Positions 48,540-58,198 of a stretch of DNA of 64,000 nucleotides are shown piece by piece. The stretch comes from Nannocystis sp. (GTDB lineage Bacteria; Myxococcota_A; Polyangia; Nannocystales; Nannocystaceae), in the NCBI GenBank assembly GCA_016712315.1, contig JADJRG010000022.1, positions 186,001 through 250,000 of the forward strand, in the 5' to 3' direction. Numbering within the stretch: the stretch's first letter is position 1; every line of letters starts with the position of its first letter. The notes under the pieces are model-generated. The model did not search any database. It was not told the origin of the DNA and saw nothing but the letters and a program-made list of their open reading frames with translations. The translations under genes were made by a program, and so were the position numbers.

Positions 48540-51500
48540 GTGGCCCATGAACCCGAAGATCGCGCGCGCTGGCAGGCAGAGGCAGATCTGCTCGCCGACG
48601 GTCGTGACCACCTCGAGCGCCTCACCGACTCGCTCCGCTACCGCGATCTCTACCCAGCCGGCCCCAACCTCGCCCTCCTGCTCGCCGCCTACCAAGATCT
48701 CTGGCGCCTGCGCCGAGTCGGCCAGATAAGCCCCCACAGCCCTGCCCGCCGCCAGCGCCGCGCCCTCAAGAGGCTCCTGCGCGCCCGCTTCCGCCGCGAC
48801 ACCGTCGACCGCGCCCGCCGCGTCGCCTACGGCTACCCCGTCGCCAACCCGCACGTGCCCATCGCCGGCCTGCCTCCCCTCGTCGAGCGCGCCCTCGCCG
48901 CGGTCGACCCTGACGCGCGTGAGCTCCTCCTCGAGCACATCCACGGCGCCCGCCCGGATCTTCAGCCGAGCGCCAGCGCCACCGGCGTCGGCCCTGCGCC
49001 TGCCCGCCTCGCCCGCGGCCTCGATCAGCTCCGCCGCGCCCTCATCAACGAGGCCCTCGCCGCGCCCGACGAGATCCCCGGCCTGCCCGCCGCGGCGCTC
49101 CGCTTCGCCATCTCGCGCCTGCCGACCCGGCGCCGCCACCCGATCGCCACCCTCCTCCTCGTCAAGCTCCCCCTTTACCTCTGGTTCGGGCTGCTCCTCC
49201 TCTTCAACATCGCCTACTTCGGCGCTTGGTTGTTCTTCAACGACGAGGTCTTGGGCGGCTTCCTCGGCCCCACGATCTCCGGCTTCATCGACGGCGACCT
49301 CGAGTTTGAGAGCATCCACTGGCAGCCGCGCCTGATCATCGATCTCATCACCGGCACGCCGACCCCGGTGCACGTCGAGGGCTTCCGGATCTACGAGGGC
49401 TACAAGTACCTCGGCCAGCCGCGCCGCCGCGTCACCGTGCACGCCGAGGCGGTCGACGTCGAGATGGTCCTCCACGAGATCATCCCGCTCAACCGCCTCG
49501 GCGTCCCGCCCGTCTTTGAGATCCCCTGGTACCTCCACTTCACCCGCGCCCGCGCCGACGCCCCCGTCCGAGTTTGGGCGCGCGAGTACGCGGTCGAGCG
49601 CCGCGACGGCGAGATCGACTGGCGCCTCAGCCTGCCCGGCGCCTTCATGCCGCCGGACGATGAACCTGGCCCCCCGGACATCCGTGGGATCTCGATCCGC
49701 GTCGACGACGCCGAATTCACTGACCTCACCCTCGAGCTCGACATGCGCAGCCGCTCGCGCTGGCACGGCCTGCTGCACATGACCCGCGCCCACGCCGCCG
49801 TCCACCTCGAGGGAGAGCACCCCAAGGAGCCGCCGCGCCCGCGCCTACCGCTGGAATTCGCCCTCCGCGCCGAGATCGACGTCGGCCAGCTCGACATCCT
49901 CTCGCTCGGCGACGACGGCTACCGGATCCCGATCCGCGACATGGTCTTGGCCGACCTGCGCTCCGGCGACGATGAGATCCCGCTCGGCGATCTCATCATG
50001 CGCGGCGACGCCCGCTTCGCCGGCTCCCCCGTCGCCATCGACACCCTGCTCACCGACTTCCTCTCCGACGATCCGATCGTCGACATGACCATGCTCTTCA
50101 GCGACGCCCACGGCATCGCCGGCCTCGCCGTCGCCTCCCACGGCCTGCCGCCGAGCATGGTCGAGGCCGTCGGGGCGCCCGCCCAGCTCACCGTCCGCGG
50201 CCCCCTCTCGGATCCCGCGATCAGCCTCGCCGCCCAGGGCCTCACCATCAACCCCGACGAGGCTCACCCCGACTGGACCCTCGACGACGCGGAGCTCAGC
50301 GTCACCCTCCAGCGGGACCCCATCGGCGCGCCCTGGGCGGATCGCTTCCCTGAGGGCGCCGAGCGCTGGCAGGCCGAGATCGAGCGCTTCTCGGCCGCCT
50401 TCCTCGACGGCGGCATCAAGCTGCGCCCCCACGGGATCCCCACCCGCATCGTCCTCCCCGAGGGCGACGACGGCCCCAATTTCCTGATCACCAGCCACCT
50501 CACCCTCGAGGGCGTCGACCCCGCGCTGCTCGCCGACGATCCTGCCGCCGCCAAGACCTTCGCCGGCGCCCTCACCGGCGACCTCGGCCTGCCCGCCCTC
50601 ATCATCGACTTCAGCGAGGGCATCGACGTCACCCGCCTCGATCTCGACCTCGAGGCCCTCGCGCTGCGGCGCGACCACGGGCCCGCGCAGGACAGCCTAC
50701 CGCGGCAGATCCGCGCCGACGGCGGCCTCCTCTACGACACCAGCGACGGCCTCGAGATCGACGCCTTGCGGGTCGCCGTCGACGGCGGCCACGTCACCAT
50801 CGACGGCGGCGTCGACGAGACCGCCCGCCTGCTCCGCCCCACCCGCGTCGCCCTCGAGATCGACGACGGCGCCGCCTTCCTCGCCGGCTTCGCCATGCCC
50901 GCCTACTTCGATCGCCTCGACGCGGGCCTCACCCTCACCGGCCCGCTCAGCGGCCCCAGCGGCGCCGAGGGCCACCTCAGCGTCGGCGGCGTCGGCCGCG
51001 GCGACGTCATCGTCACTGGCATGGACAACGCCCGCCTCTGGATGGATCGCGGCGAGCTCCACGTGCGCAGCCCTGATCTCGCGGTGCTCGGCGGCCGCGG
51101 CCGGGTCAGCGCCGACGTCGGCCTCTTCCGCGGCGGCGAGCTCACCAGCGATCCTAATCTCCGCGCCTCCCTCGATCTCTCCGGCGCCGAGCTCGGCCGC
51201 CTCACCGGCGGCACGATCCGCGGCGCGGCCGACCTCCAGCTCGAGGTCAGCGACGCCGCCGGAGCGGCGCGCCCGCTCTCGCGCGCCCAGGCCCGCGGCG
51301 CCCTCTACGTCGATCGTCTGGGCATCGGCGGCGCCGAGCTCCGCCGCGCCGAGGCCCGCTTCGACCTCGACCCGGAGCGCCTGACCGTCGCCGCCCTGCA
51401 CCTCCCGTATGACCGAAAGGTCAGCCCGTACCACGACCCGACCGTCACCATCCCCGCCGGCGAGCTCAGCGGCTCCGGCACCGTCCGCTTCACCGAGGAC

Positions 51501-54296
51501 CCCGAGCTCGACCTCCAGATCAGCGCCTGGGGCATCCCCCTCGATCTCTTCGCCCGCGCGATCGAGTACCCCGACTTCCCCTTCGGCGGCGAGCTCCGCG
51601 CCGGATCCAAGGTCAAGATCCGCGGCAGCGTCCGCCGCCCCAGCCTCGAGGGGGTGATCCAGCTCGGCTCGCTCAGCGCCGCCGGCGTCCCCCTCGGTCA
51701 AGGCGAGCTCGCGCTCGAGACCGCCGATCGCCCCGCTGGCGATCGCCTCGCCGCCCGCCGCGAAGTCCGCCTCCAGGGGCGCTTCCGCGGCCGTCGCCCC
51801 GGCGAAGGCGCTGATCGCCTCGACTGGTCGATGGACGGCCTCGTCGCCTTGGGAGCGCGCCCGCGGCGGGGCAGCGACTCGCCCGCGATGAACGCCGAGG
51901 TAACCGCCAACATCGCCAACCTGCCGATCCGCAACCTCATCCCCAAGAGCTCCGCCGAGCAGCTCGCCGGCGTCGAAGGTCAGCTCGAGGGACTCACGAT
52001 CGGCGCCTCTTTCTGCGATCCTCGCGAGGATCTGCTCGCCACCTGCCGCGACGCCCCGCCGGCCGACGACCTCGATCTGCGCGTCGCCCTCGAGCTCGAT
52101 CGCCTGTGGCTACGCGATCGAGGCGACGATCCCAAGGCCAAGAGGGTCGGCGATCCCTGCGCGGATCCGAGCGCGATCTGCTCCGTCTCCCCGCTCGCGG
52201 CCACCCTCGACGGCACCAACCTCGTGCTCGCCCGCCCCTGGTCCTTGAAGAGCGGCGGCTCGACGCCGCGCACCCTCTCGATCGCCGGCGCCTTCGATCT
52301 CTCCGCGCCGCCCGCCCTGCCCGTCGAGGCCCAGCCCGAGCGCTGCGCCGAGCTCGCGCGCACCGCGGTGGATCGCGCCGCCGACGCGACCGGCGCGCGC
52401 GCCGAGCTCCGCGGCGCTCTCGCCCTCTCCGCCCTCACCGCCTTCGTCCGCCCCTACGGCGTACGCGAGCTCCGAGGTCACCTCGGCATCGACCTCGATC
52501 TCCGCGGCCCGATCGGCGCCCCTGTCGTCCGCGGGATCATCGACATCCCCACCGAGGTCGACCCGGTGAGCCTGCGCATGGCCGGCCAAGTCCCGTGGAG
52601 GATCGGCGTCCCCTCGCTCGCCGTGCGGATCGCCGGGGATCACGTCTTCGCCGCCGGCGCCCTCGTCGTCCGCGACCAGCGCATCGAGTTCGGCGACTTC
52701 ACCCGCGACGGCCGCGAGGCCACCTACTACGCCCTCTCTGGCCCCTGCGCCGGCGGCTTCCAGGTCGCCGCCCAAGGCGCGCTCGACGGCGAGCTCTTGG
52801 CCGAGTACGTGCCGGACCTCTTCACCCGCAGCGGCGGCTCGCTCGAGATCAGCCGCGTCCTGCTCGCCGGAGAGACCGCCCCAGAGCTCAAGCTCACCTC
52901 CTTCGGCCTCGACCTCGCCCCCGGCCCTGAAGGCTTCCGCGCCGACCTCACCCTCGCCGAGATCGAGCCCATCGATCTCCAGCGCGGCGAGGTCGCGGTG
53001 CTCCTCTGCTCCGATCGCGATCCCTGCCCCGAAGGACAGGAGGGCTACGCCGTCCTCATCGGCGGCCGCAGCGGCGCCGCCGCCACCGCCGCGCCCAGCA
53101 CCGCCCTCCGCGCGCGGATCGGCGATCGCGGCCGCCTCACCGCCTGGGGCAGCCTCCTCCTCTCGCCCGCGCTCGATCGCCTGGACGAGAGCGCCCTCCG
53201 GGTCGCCCTCGACGAGGTCAACTACCGCCAGTTCGACAACTCCGGCCGCCCCGAGCTGCTCGCCACGCTCAGCAGCGAGGAGCTCACCCTCACCGGCCGC
53301 GGCTCCTTGGTCCTCCGCGGCGAGGTCTTGATCGAGCGCTCGCGCTGGATCCGCGACGCCCAGCAGGGGGTGCGCGTCCTCTCCTTCGCCGATCCCAGCA
53401 CCGCCCCCGAGTCGCCGCCGCCCGCGCTCCTCCAGGATCTCGCGCTCGATCTACGCATGCGCACCATCGCCCCCTTCCGCGTCGACAACAACGTCATGAA
53501 GGGCGTCGAGGGGCAGGTCGCCCTCACCATCGGCGGCACCTTCAGCGACCTCGATCTCGCCGGCCGCATCGACGTCGGCACCGGCGTGCTCGACCTCTCG
53601 ATCCTCGGCTCCGCCTTCGACATCCAGTACGGCAAGGTCACCCTCGATCGCGAGATCGAGGCCAGCAAGGTCGACGTGCTCGCGCTCCGCCAGGAGCCGA
53701 TCTACCTCGACGGACAGCCCCGTCAGATGGCCGTCCGCCTGCTCGGCACCCTCGACGCGATCAACCTCCGCTGCACCGTCCAGGGCGACACCTCGACCCG
53801 CCAGCGGACCACGCGCGAGTGCGTCGACTACCTCGTGCTCGGCGCCGGCACCCCCGAGGTCACCGGCCAGAGCGGCGTCCGGCGCACCGGCGGCGGCGGC
53901 CTGCTCGGCAAGCCGATCGGCCTCGTCGGCAACCTCACCGAGATCAAGATCGATCGCTACATCGAGGACTCGGCCCCGCTGATCGCCCCCTACGTGCCCG
54001 ACATCGGCCTCCGCCTCGGCCAGTACGGCATCGAGGTCGAGGCCGAGACCCCGCGTCCATGGTTCCGCTCTGAATGGGGCAACCTCAGCCTCGGCGCCGG
54101 CTACACTCGCGGCTACCCCGGCCTCCTCCTGCGCAACAGCTACAACTGGCGCGTCCGCTTCCAGATCCTCGACAACGCCACCCTCGAGCTCCGCGACTCC
54201 AAGCGCTCCTACTACAACGAGCGCATCATCTTCGACCCCTTGCGCCAACGCTCGCTCGAGCTCCGCTTCGATGCCCAGATCCCCAGCCTGCGCTGA
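48540..54296 (+). CDS. tamB: Translocation and assembly module protein TamB (long form)
   Basis: Inner-membrane-anchored, periplasm-spanning AsmA/TamB protein that works with TamA in outer-membrane assembly or lipid transport; about 1918 residues. One membrane helix (~203-232, LLLVKLPLYLWFGLLLLFNIAYFGAWLFF) is followed by ~1500 residues of repetitive beta-strand sequence and the conserved TamB C-terminal domain (YLVLGAGTPEVTGQSG ... EIKIDRYIEDSAPLIAPYVPDIGLRLGQYGIEVEAE, ending LELRFDAQIPSLR). Most TamB proteins begin close to the membrane helix; this one has about 200 extra N-terminal residues (helical, arginine-rich) predicted in the cytoplasm. The GTG at 48540 was chosen because the longer start at 48525 overlaps the predicted -10 box. 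tamA overlaps its 3' end by 26 bases. Confidence 0.9.
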   Translation: MAHEPEDRARWQAEADLLADGRDHLERLTDSLRYRDLYPAGPNLALLLAAYQDLWRLRRVGQISPHSPARRQRRALKRLLRARFRRDTVDRARRVAYGYPVANPHVPIAGLPPLVERALAAVDPDARELLLEHIHGARPDLQPSASATGVGPAPARLARGLDQLRRALINEALAAPDEIPGLPAAALRFAISRLPTRRRHPIATLLLVKLPLYLWFGLLLLFNIAYFGAWLFFNDEVLGGFLGPTISGFIDGDLEFESIHWQPRLIIDLITGTPTPVHVEGFRIYEGYKYLGQPRRRVTVHAEAVDVEMVLHEIIPLNRLGVPPVFEIPWYLHFTRARADAPVRVWAREYAVERRDGEIDWRLSLPGAFMPPDDEPGPPDIRGISIRVDDAEFTDLTLELDMRSRSRWHGLLHMTRAHAAVHLEGEHPKEPPRPRLPLEFALRAEIDVGQLDILSLGDDGYRIPIRDMVLADLRSGDDEIPLGDLIMRGDARFAGSPVAIDTLLTDFLSDDPIVDMTMLFSDAHGIAGLAVASHGLPPSMVEAVGAPAQLTVRGPLSDPAISLAAQGLTINPDEAHPDWTLDDAELSVTLQRDPIGAPWADRFPEGAERWQAEIERFSAAFLDGGIKLRPHGIPTRIVLPEGDDGPNFLITSHLTLEGVDPALLADDPAAAKTFAGALTGDLGLPALIIDFSEGIDVTRLDLDLEALALRRDHGPAQDSLPRQIRADGGLLYDTSDGLEIDALRVAVDGGHVTIDGGVDETARLLRPTRVALEIDDGAAFLAGFAMPAYFDRLDAGLTLTGPLSGPSGAEGHLSVGGVGRGDVIVTGMDNARLWMDRGELHVRSPDLAVLGGRGRVSADVGLFRGGELTSDPNLRASLDLSGAELGRLTGGTIRGAADLQLEVSDAAGAARPLSRAQARGALYVDRLGIGGAELRRAEARFDLDPERLTVAALHLPYDRKVSPYHDPTVTIPAGELSGSGTVRFTEDPELDLQISAWGIPLDLFARAIEYPDFPFGGELRAGSKVKIRGSVRRPSLEGVIQLGSLSAAGVPLGQGELALETADRPAGDRLAARREVRLQGRFRGRRPGEGADRLDWSMDGLVALGARPRRGSDSPAMNAEVTANIANLPIRNLIPKSSAEQLAGVEGQLEGLTIGASFCDPREDLLATCRDAPPADDLDLRVALELDRLWLRDRGDDPKAKRVGDPCADPSAICSVSPLAATLDGTNLVLARPWSLKSGGSTPRTLSIAGAFDLSAPPALPVEAQPERCAELARTAVDRAADATGARAELRGALALSALTAFVRPYGVRELRGHLGIDLDLRGPIGAPVVRGIIDIPTEVDPVSLRMAGQVPWRIGVPSLAVRIAGDHVFAAGALVVRDQRIEFGDFTRDGREATYYALSGPCAGGFQVAAQGALDGELLAEYVPDLFTRSGGSLEISRVLLAGETAPELKLTSFGLDLAPGPEGFRADLTLAEIEPIDLQRGEVAVLLCSDRDPCPEGQEGYAVLIGGRSGAAATAAPSTALRARIGDRGRLTAWGSLLLSPALDRLDESALRVALDEVNYRQFDNSGRPELLATLSSEELTLTGRGSLVLRGEVLIERSRWIRDAQQGVRVLSFADPSTAPESPPPALLQDLALDLRMRTIAPFRVDNNVMKGVEGQVALTIGGTFSDLDLAGRIDVGTGVLDLSILGSAFDIQYGKVTLDREIEASKVDVLALRQEPIYLDGQPRQMAVRLLGTLDAINLRCTVQGDTSTRQRTTRECVDYLVLGAGTPEVTGQSGVRRTGGGGLLGKPIGLVGNLTEIKIDRYIEDSAPLIAPYVPDIGLRLGQYGIEVEAETPRPWFRSEWGNLSLGAGYTRGYPGLLLRNSYNWRVRFQILDNATLELRDSKRSYYNERIIFDPLRQRSLELRFDAQIPSLR

Positions 54297-57200
54297 TCGC
54301 CTCGTCGGCCGCCCGCTCGCCGGCCTGCTCGTCGCCCTCGCGTGTCTTTTCGGCGGCGCCCTCGCCCCTGCGCGGCCCGCTGGCGCGTCGCCGCCCGTCG
54401 CCGCGCCGCCCGCCGAGCGCGAGATCGCCGATGACGCTGACATCGCCCCGCCCGGCCTGCCCGAGGCCCCCGAGCCCCTCGAGGCCCCACCGCCGCCGAG
54501 CGCGTCCGCCACCAGCGGGCGCCTCCCTGGCGCCACCAGCGAGCGCTGCGCCCTCGAGGCCGGCCCCACCGATCCGCTCGCCCCCCTCGACGCCGCCCTC
54601 GAAGAGCTCACCCTCGCCGGCTTCCGTATCGGCCCGCGCGACACCAGCCGCGACCTCCGCGGCCTCGCCTGCAGCACCACCCTCGACGGCAGCCCCAGCA
54701 GCGGGCCGATCCCCCCCAGCCAAGGCCTCCTCCACTACCTCTTCGAGCGCCTCGCCACCGACGGCTACGTCCTGATCCTGATCCCGACCGGCCCCCGCAC
54801 CCTGGAGCTGATCGCCCGCCCCTCCCCTGGCGGCGACGAGCGCGGCCTCCTGCTCGCGGGTGTCGATCGGATCTCGATCGACGGCACCTTCCGCGAGGGC
54901 GATAACGCGCAGCGCCTCGAGGAGATCCTCGACCTCGGCCCGGGCACCCAGAGCCCCACCTGGCTCGCCGCGAAGCTCGCCCAGCTCGGCTACCGCAGCG
55001 AGCTGCTGCCCGTTGCCGCCGGCGAGATCATCGTCCAGGTCGAACCTGGCCGCAGCATCAGGCGCGTGCGCGTGCACGGCCACATCCCTTTATCCAAGCG
55101 CGACCTCCAGCGCGAGCTCAGCGTCGCCGCCCGGCCTGGCGCCCTCGCCTACGGCCGCTGCGCCGAGCCGCGCCGCGAACCCGCGCCGATCTGCGACGAC
55201 ACCGATCGCGCCTGCAAGCAGTGGGAGGCCGACGAGCTCGCCCGCCTCAGCCGCTTCTTCTTCGACCGCGGCTACCTCAAGGGCAGCGCCCGCCTCGCCC
55301 TGATCTGCGGCCGCGCCGCCGACGAGGCGGACCTGCACATCCACGTCACCAAGGGAGAGGCGTACCGGGTCGCGCGCAAGGACATCACCCTCAAGGGCAC
55401 CCCCACCGAGGATCAGCGCTGGCTGAAGCGGGTCTTCCTGCCGCGCGTCAAGTCCACCCCCTTCCCCTCGCGGATCACCCGCGAGCACGTCGAGGGCGCG
55501 ATCGAGCGGACCGAGCGCCGCTACGCCGAGCCGAGCGCCAAGCTCGTGACCAGCAGCGCCAGCCAGCGCAGCCTCGATCTCCCCTATCCCGAAGTACAGG
55601 TCACCACCTCCTACCAAGATCTCACCCCGGCCACCGTGCCCGACGGCCACGAGGTCCCCCTCGACGTCACCGTCGATCTCGGCCGGGGCGTCCGCGCCAG
55701 CTTCATCGGCGCCAACGCCTTCTCCAAGAAGCGCCTGCTCGCCGAGCTCTCGCTGTTCCGCCGCCGCGAGTCGCCGAGCGCTCAGCTCGCCCTGCGCGAG
55801 GCCGCCAACCTCCGCGCCTTCCTCCAGAGCAAGGGGTACCTGCTCGCCACCGTCCAGGGCCGTTATGAGGAGTTCGGCTCGCAGGCGCCCGGCCAGCTCT
55901 TCTTCGTGCTCAGCCAGGGCCCCAAGGTGACGATCCGCGACGTCGAGCTGCGCGTCGGCGCGGGCGTGCCGCCCGAGGTCGCCCGTGATATCCGCCGCCA
56001 GTACCAGCGCGCGCGCAAGCTCCAGCCGCGCGGCGCCTTCTCCGAGGCCGTCGTGCTCGACGATCTCAACGCCGTCATCGCCGCCTACAACGATCGAGGC
56101 TACCCGTGCGCCGCCGCCGAGGTCAGCGTCGCGTTCTGGCGCGACGGCCACAACCACCCCGGCGAGCACGCCACACCTGACCTCGCGACCATCTTACTGC
56201 GCCCCACCGCCCCCACCTGGGCCGAGCGCGACTTCGCGCCCGCCGGCCTCGCCGCGATCCAGCAGCGCGATCGGGCCCCCCTCTACGTCCGCATCACCGT
56301 CGATCCCGGCCCGCGCGTCTTCACCGCGCGGCGCGCCGAGCAGCTCCGCTACCTCGAGGTCCCCATCCCCCCCGATCGAGAGGTCTCGGATCTCCCCCTC
56401 GCCGAGGAGGGCCAGTGGGGAGAGCGCCGGATCCTCTACCGCTCCGCCCTGCGCCCCGACGACGCCCAGAGGCCAGGCGGCGTCTCGATCTCCACCAACC
56501 TCGATCGCGACATCGAGCAGCGGATCGTCGACAACTACCAGAGCAGCGGCTACCCCCTCGCCGACGCCGAGCTGCGGTGGGTGTACAAGCACCCGCGCAC
56601 CGGCGAGCGCCACAGCGCCCCGCAGATCCGCCGCCTCACCGATCCGGCCGTCGGCATGTGCGCCGCGCACACGAGCGGCACCGCCGTCGAGCTCGACGTC
56701 GAGCTCAGCGTCTATGAGGGTCGCCGCGGCCGCTTCGGCGACACCCTCTACCGCGGCAACTTCAAGACCCGCGACTACGTGCTCCGCCGCGAGATCGACT
56801 TCCGCGAGGGCGGCGAGTACAGCCGCCGTCAGGTCACCGACGCCCAGGTCGAGATCGACGGCACCGGCGTCGCCTCCGCCGTCGAGATCACCCCTTACCC
56901 GGTCGGCTGCGAGCTCGACTCGGTCAAGGAGGAGTGCGTCGTCCACCACATCGTCGATCTGCGCGAGGCCAAGGACGTCGCCTTCAACCTCGCCTGGGGC
57001 GCCGGCCTCGCCACCCTCGATCCCTTCTACGTCTTCGTCCGCCCCAGCCTGCCCAACCTCTTCGGCACCGCCTGGGATCTCGACCTCAACGGCCACTTCG
57101 GCTTCGACACCAGCGGCCTGCCGCCCGGGGTCCCGCTGCTCGGCGACTGCGCCGGCCAGCGCTGCTACGAGCGCAGCGCCCGCGCCTCGCTCTCCCGCCA

Positions 57201-58155
57201 GCGGATCTTCGGCAGCCCCCTCGGCGTCCAGATCTCGGGTCAGATCCAGCAGCGCCTCACCCCCGCCCGCGGCGCGATCGTCTCTGCGCTCGGCTCCCTC
57301 GGCATCACCTACCCGATCACCCCGCGCCTCCAGACCTACTTCGGCTACCTGATCCAGCGCTCCAACATCTCCAAGGACGTCGTCAAGCCGACCGTCAGCG
57401 GAGAAGGTTGGATCATCAACCGTCGCGACGCCATCGTCTCGGATCGCACCGGCGCCCTCCAGAGCGGCCTCACCTACACCAACGTCCAGGACAACCCCTT
57501 CAACCCCGAGGACGGCTTCATCGCCGGCGTCGATCTCCTGCTCGCCTCGCCTTACCTCGGCGGCCTCGACTGGTGGGCCCGCGCCGAGCTGAGCTGGCAG
57601 CACTTCATCCCGCTCCCTGGCTTCGACAACCGCCTCAGCCTCCGCTACGCGCTCCGCTACGGCCACGCCGTGCCGATCGCCGGCCTGCCGGGCGCGACCA
57701 CCACCAGCATCCCCGAGGTGTGGCGGTACTTCGGCGGCGGCACCGTCGATCTCGGCCTCCGCGGCGTCGCCCCTGAGACCATGCTGGTCGACGTCGAGGT
57801 CATCGATCAAGGCAACGGCGTCCAGCGCCTCAGCTACACCGCGCAAGGCGGCCACATCCGCGCCCTCGGCACCTTCGCCCTCCAGGTCGTCAGCCTCCGC
57901 GACTTCCTCGGCGGCAAGCTCGCGCACGCCCTCTTCGTCGACCTCGGGATCCTCACCCAGCGCTGGGAGCACGTGCACCTCGCCCGCGATCTCCGCCGCA
58001 GCGTCGGCATCAACTTCATCAAGTGGGACATCAAGATCGTCACCGCCGCGCTCGGCTACGCCATCTTGGTCCCCAACTGGCTCGCCCCGGGCAACGTCCA
58101 CCCCACCGACGACCGCAACGGCCGCCTCGTCTTCGACGTCGGCATCACCTTCTGA
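54271..58155 (+). CDS. tamA: Omp85-family outer-membrane assembly protein TamA (oversized)
   Basis: A 1294-residue Omp85 protein, more than twice E. coli TamA (577). The signal peptide (GRPLAGLLVALACLFGGALAPARPAGA) is followed by a Pro/Ala-rich stretch and several POTRA-like beta-alpha repeats (for example VDRISIDGTFREGDNAQRLEEIL, KDITLKGTPTEDQRWLKRVFLP, ASFIGANAFSKKRLLAELSLF, KVTIRDVELRVGAGVPPEVARDI, GDTLYRGNFKTRDYVLRREI). The C-terminal ~370 residues are the barrel (IVSALGSLGITYPITPRLQTYFGY ... RLSLRYALRYGHAVPI), ending GRLVFDVGITF. Direct overlap with tamB argues for TamA rather than BamA. Six or more POTRA domains look likely against three in TamA; the exact count needs structure prediction. 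Confidence 0.88.
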   Translation: MPRSPACADRLVGRPLAGLLVALACLFGGALAPARPAGASPPVAAPPAEREIADDADIAPPGLPEAPEPLEAPPPPSASATSGRLPGATSERCALEAGPTDPLAPLDAALEELTLAGFRIGPRDTSRDLRGLACSTTLDGSPSSGPIPPSQGLLHYLFERLATDGYVLILIPTGPRTLELIARPSPGGDERGLLLAGVDRISIDGTFREGDNAQRLEEILDLGPGTQSPTWLAAKLAQLGYRSELLPVAAGEIIVQVEPGRSIRRVRVHGHIPLSKRDLQRELSVAARPGALAYGRCAEPRREPAPICDDTDRACKQWEADELARLSRFFFDRGYLKGSARLALICGRAADEADLHIHVTKGEAYRVARKDITLKGTPTEDQRWLKRVFLPRVKSTPFPSRITREHVEGAIERTERRYAEPSAKLVTSSASQRSLDLPYPEVQVTTSYQDLTPATVPDGHEVPLDVTVDLGRGVRASFIGANAFSKKRLLAELSLFRRRESPSAQLALREAANLRAFLQSKGYLLATVQGRYEEFGSQAPGQLFFVLSQGPKVTIRDVELRVGAGVPPEVARDIRRQYQRARKLQPRGAFSEAVVLDDLNAVIAAYNDRGYPCAAAEVSVAFWRDGHNHPGEHATPDLATILLRPTAPTWAERDFAPAGLAAIQQRDRAPLYVRITVDPGPRVFTARRAEQLRYLEVPIPPDREVSDLPLAEEGQWGERRILYRSALRPDDAQRPGGVSISTNLDRDIEQRIVDNYQSSGYPLADAELRWVYKHPRTGERHSAPQIRRLTDPAVGMCAAHTSGTAVELDVELSVYEGRRGRFGDTLYRGNFKTRDYVLRREIDFREGGEYSRRQVTDAQVEIDGTGVASAVEITPYPVGCELDSVKEECVVHHIVDLREAKDVAFNLAWGAGLATLDPFYVFVRPSLPNLFGTAWDLDLNGHFGFDTSGLPPGVPLLGDCAGQRCYERSARASLSRQRIFGSPLGVQISGQIQQRLTPARGAIVSALGSLGITYPITPRLQTYFGYLIQRSNISKDVVKPTVSGEGWIINRRDAIVSDRTGALQSGLTYTNVQDNPFNPEDGFIAGVDLLLASPYLGGLDWWARAELSWQHFIPLPGFDNRLSLRYALRYGHAVPIAGLPGATTTSIPEVWRYFGGGTVDLGLRGVAPETMLVDVEVIDQGNGVQRLSYTAQGGHIRALGTFALQVVSLRDFLGGKLAHALFVDLGILTQRWEHVHLARDLRRSVGINFIKWDIKIVTAALGYAILVPNWLAPGNVHPTDDRNGRLVFDVGITF

Positions 58156-58161
58156 TCTGCC

Positions 58162-58191
58162 GTGTCTACTTTCGCGCGGGGCTGCTAGATT
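58162..58191 (+). promoter_or_regulatory. Predicted promoter (GTGTCT-N18-TAGATT) giving a leaderless mRNA
   Basis: GTGTCT (58162-58167), 18-base spacer, TAGATT (58186-58191), TGC before the -10. The ATG at 58199 is separated by seven bases (CCCCGCC) without an SD. The stretch from GTGTC to TAG closely matches the one before tamB. Confidence 0.55.
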
Positions 58192-58198
58192 CCCCGCC

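Noticed and set aside
48522..49820. A 432-codon minus-strand frame opposite the start of tamB
   Set aside because: Antisense shadow with no recognisable domains.
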